The notes under the pieces were generated by a model. It saw only the letters and a program-made list of their open reading frames with translations. It was not told where the DNA came from and did not search any database. Below are positions 5,503-5,552 of a stretch of DNA of 5,552 bases, piece by piece. The position numbers and the translations under genes are program-made. How positions within the stretch are numbered: the first letter of the stretch is position 1; each line of letters opens with the position of its first letter. The stretch comes from IIICB1 sp035968095 (GTDB lineage Bacteria > Cyanobacteriota > Cyanobacteriia > Cyanobacteriales > SIO1D9), in contig JAWQFW010000305.1 of assembly GCA_035968095.1 (NCBI GenBank), positions 1 through 5,552 on the forward strand, in the 5' to 3' direction.

Positions 5503-5550
5503 TTACTTGCTTAATTTGGGTTTCTGTGATAATTTAAGAATATCTTCTTC
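5503..5550 (-). CDS. Possible 3' end of a gene entering from beyond the right edge
   Basis: On the minus strand one frame stays open from the window edge for 15 codons (EEDILKLSQKPKLSK) to a TAA at 5505-5503. Its charged, lysine-rich composition is like many bacterial C-termini and it would be co-oriented with the YrdC-type gene. With so few codons, chance is an equally good explanation, and no family can be named. Confidence 0.15.
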   Translation of the reverse strand, partial: EEDILKLSQKPKLSK

Positions 5551-5552
5551 AT

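Larger units (their letters stand above)
5284..5552. other. T-rich intergenic region upstream of the YrdC-type gene
   Basis: This stretch is strongly T-rich on the plus strand. A plus-strand frame open across 5260-5490 overlaps the start of the YrdC-type gene and encodes a low-complexity Phe/Leu-rich string, so I do not call it. A small inverted repeat CTAATT/AATTAG (5321-5326 and 5334-5339) lies in the probable leader of the YrdC-type gene. A possible -10 box and a possible C-terminal tail are listed separately. Confidence 0.5.

Overview
The window looks like chromosomal DNA of a cyanobacterium. The palindrome GCGATCGC (HIP1, the highly iterated cyanobacterial octamer) occurs perfectly nine times in 5.55 kb, at 1071, 2357, 2737, 2745, 3050, 3566, 3887, 4355 and 4838; a random sequence would give about one per 65 kb. 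Degenerate heptamer repeats of the CCCAATC/TGGTAAT kind, typical of filamentous and some unicellular cyanobacteria, lie at the left edge. Base composition is moderately AT-rich. The genus cannot be read from the sequence alone.

Layout. Positions 1-236 are intergenic and hold two heptamer-repeat patches in opposite orientation. On the plus strand there follow a complete half-size ABC exporter (237-2057), a short stem-loop that may be its terminator, and a small four-helix membrane protein of the Phage_holin_4_2/YvlD-like family (2144-2500). This last gene meets, tail to tail with a 4-bp overlap, a minus-strand 630-residue CbiG-CobJ fusion of cobalamin biosynthesis (4389-2497). Upstream of it, also on the minus strand, is a YrdC/Sua5-type gene (5283-4702). 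The 312-bp gap between the two minus-strand genes is the least ordinary part. It holds a second, decayed copy of the last 22 codons and stop of the YrdC-type gene, about 90% identical at the DNA level, and two patches of an octamer repeat (CTTTGCGA/CTTAGCGA). The right-hand 269 bp is T-rich on the plus strand and holds no convincing gene, apart from a possible 15-codon C-terminal tail of a minus-strand gene running off the edge.

How the genes work together. They form no evident pathway: one is a membrane exporter, one a small membrane protein of unknown role, one a corrin-ring enzyme, and one probably a tRNA t6A-precursor enzyme or a relative of it. The two minus-strand genes are co-oriented and could be co-transcribed, but the 312-bp repeat-bearing gap argues against a tight operon. 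I found no undescribed defence, mobile or RNA-based system. The best lead is the truncated, frame-preserving duplicate of the YrdC-type gene's tail next to the start of cobJ.
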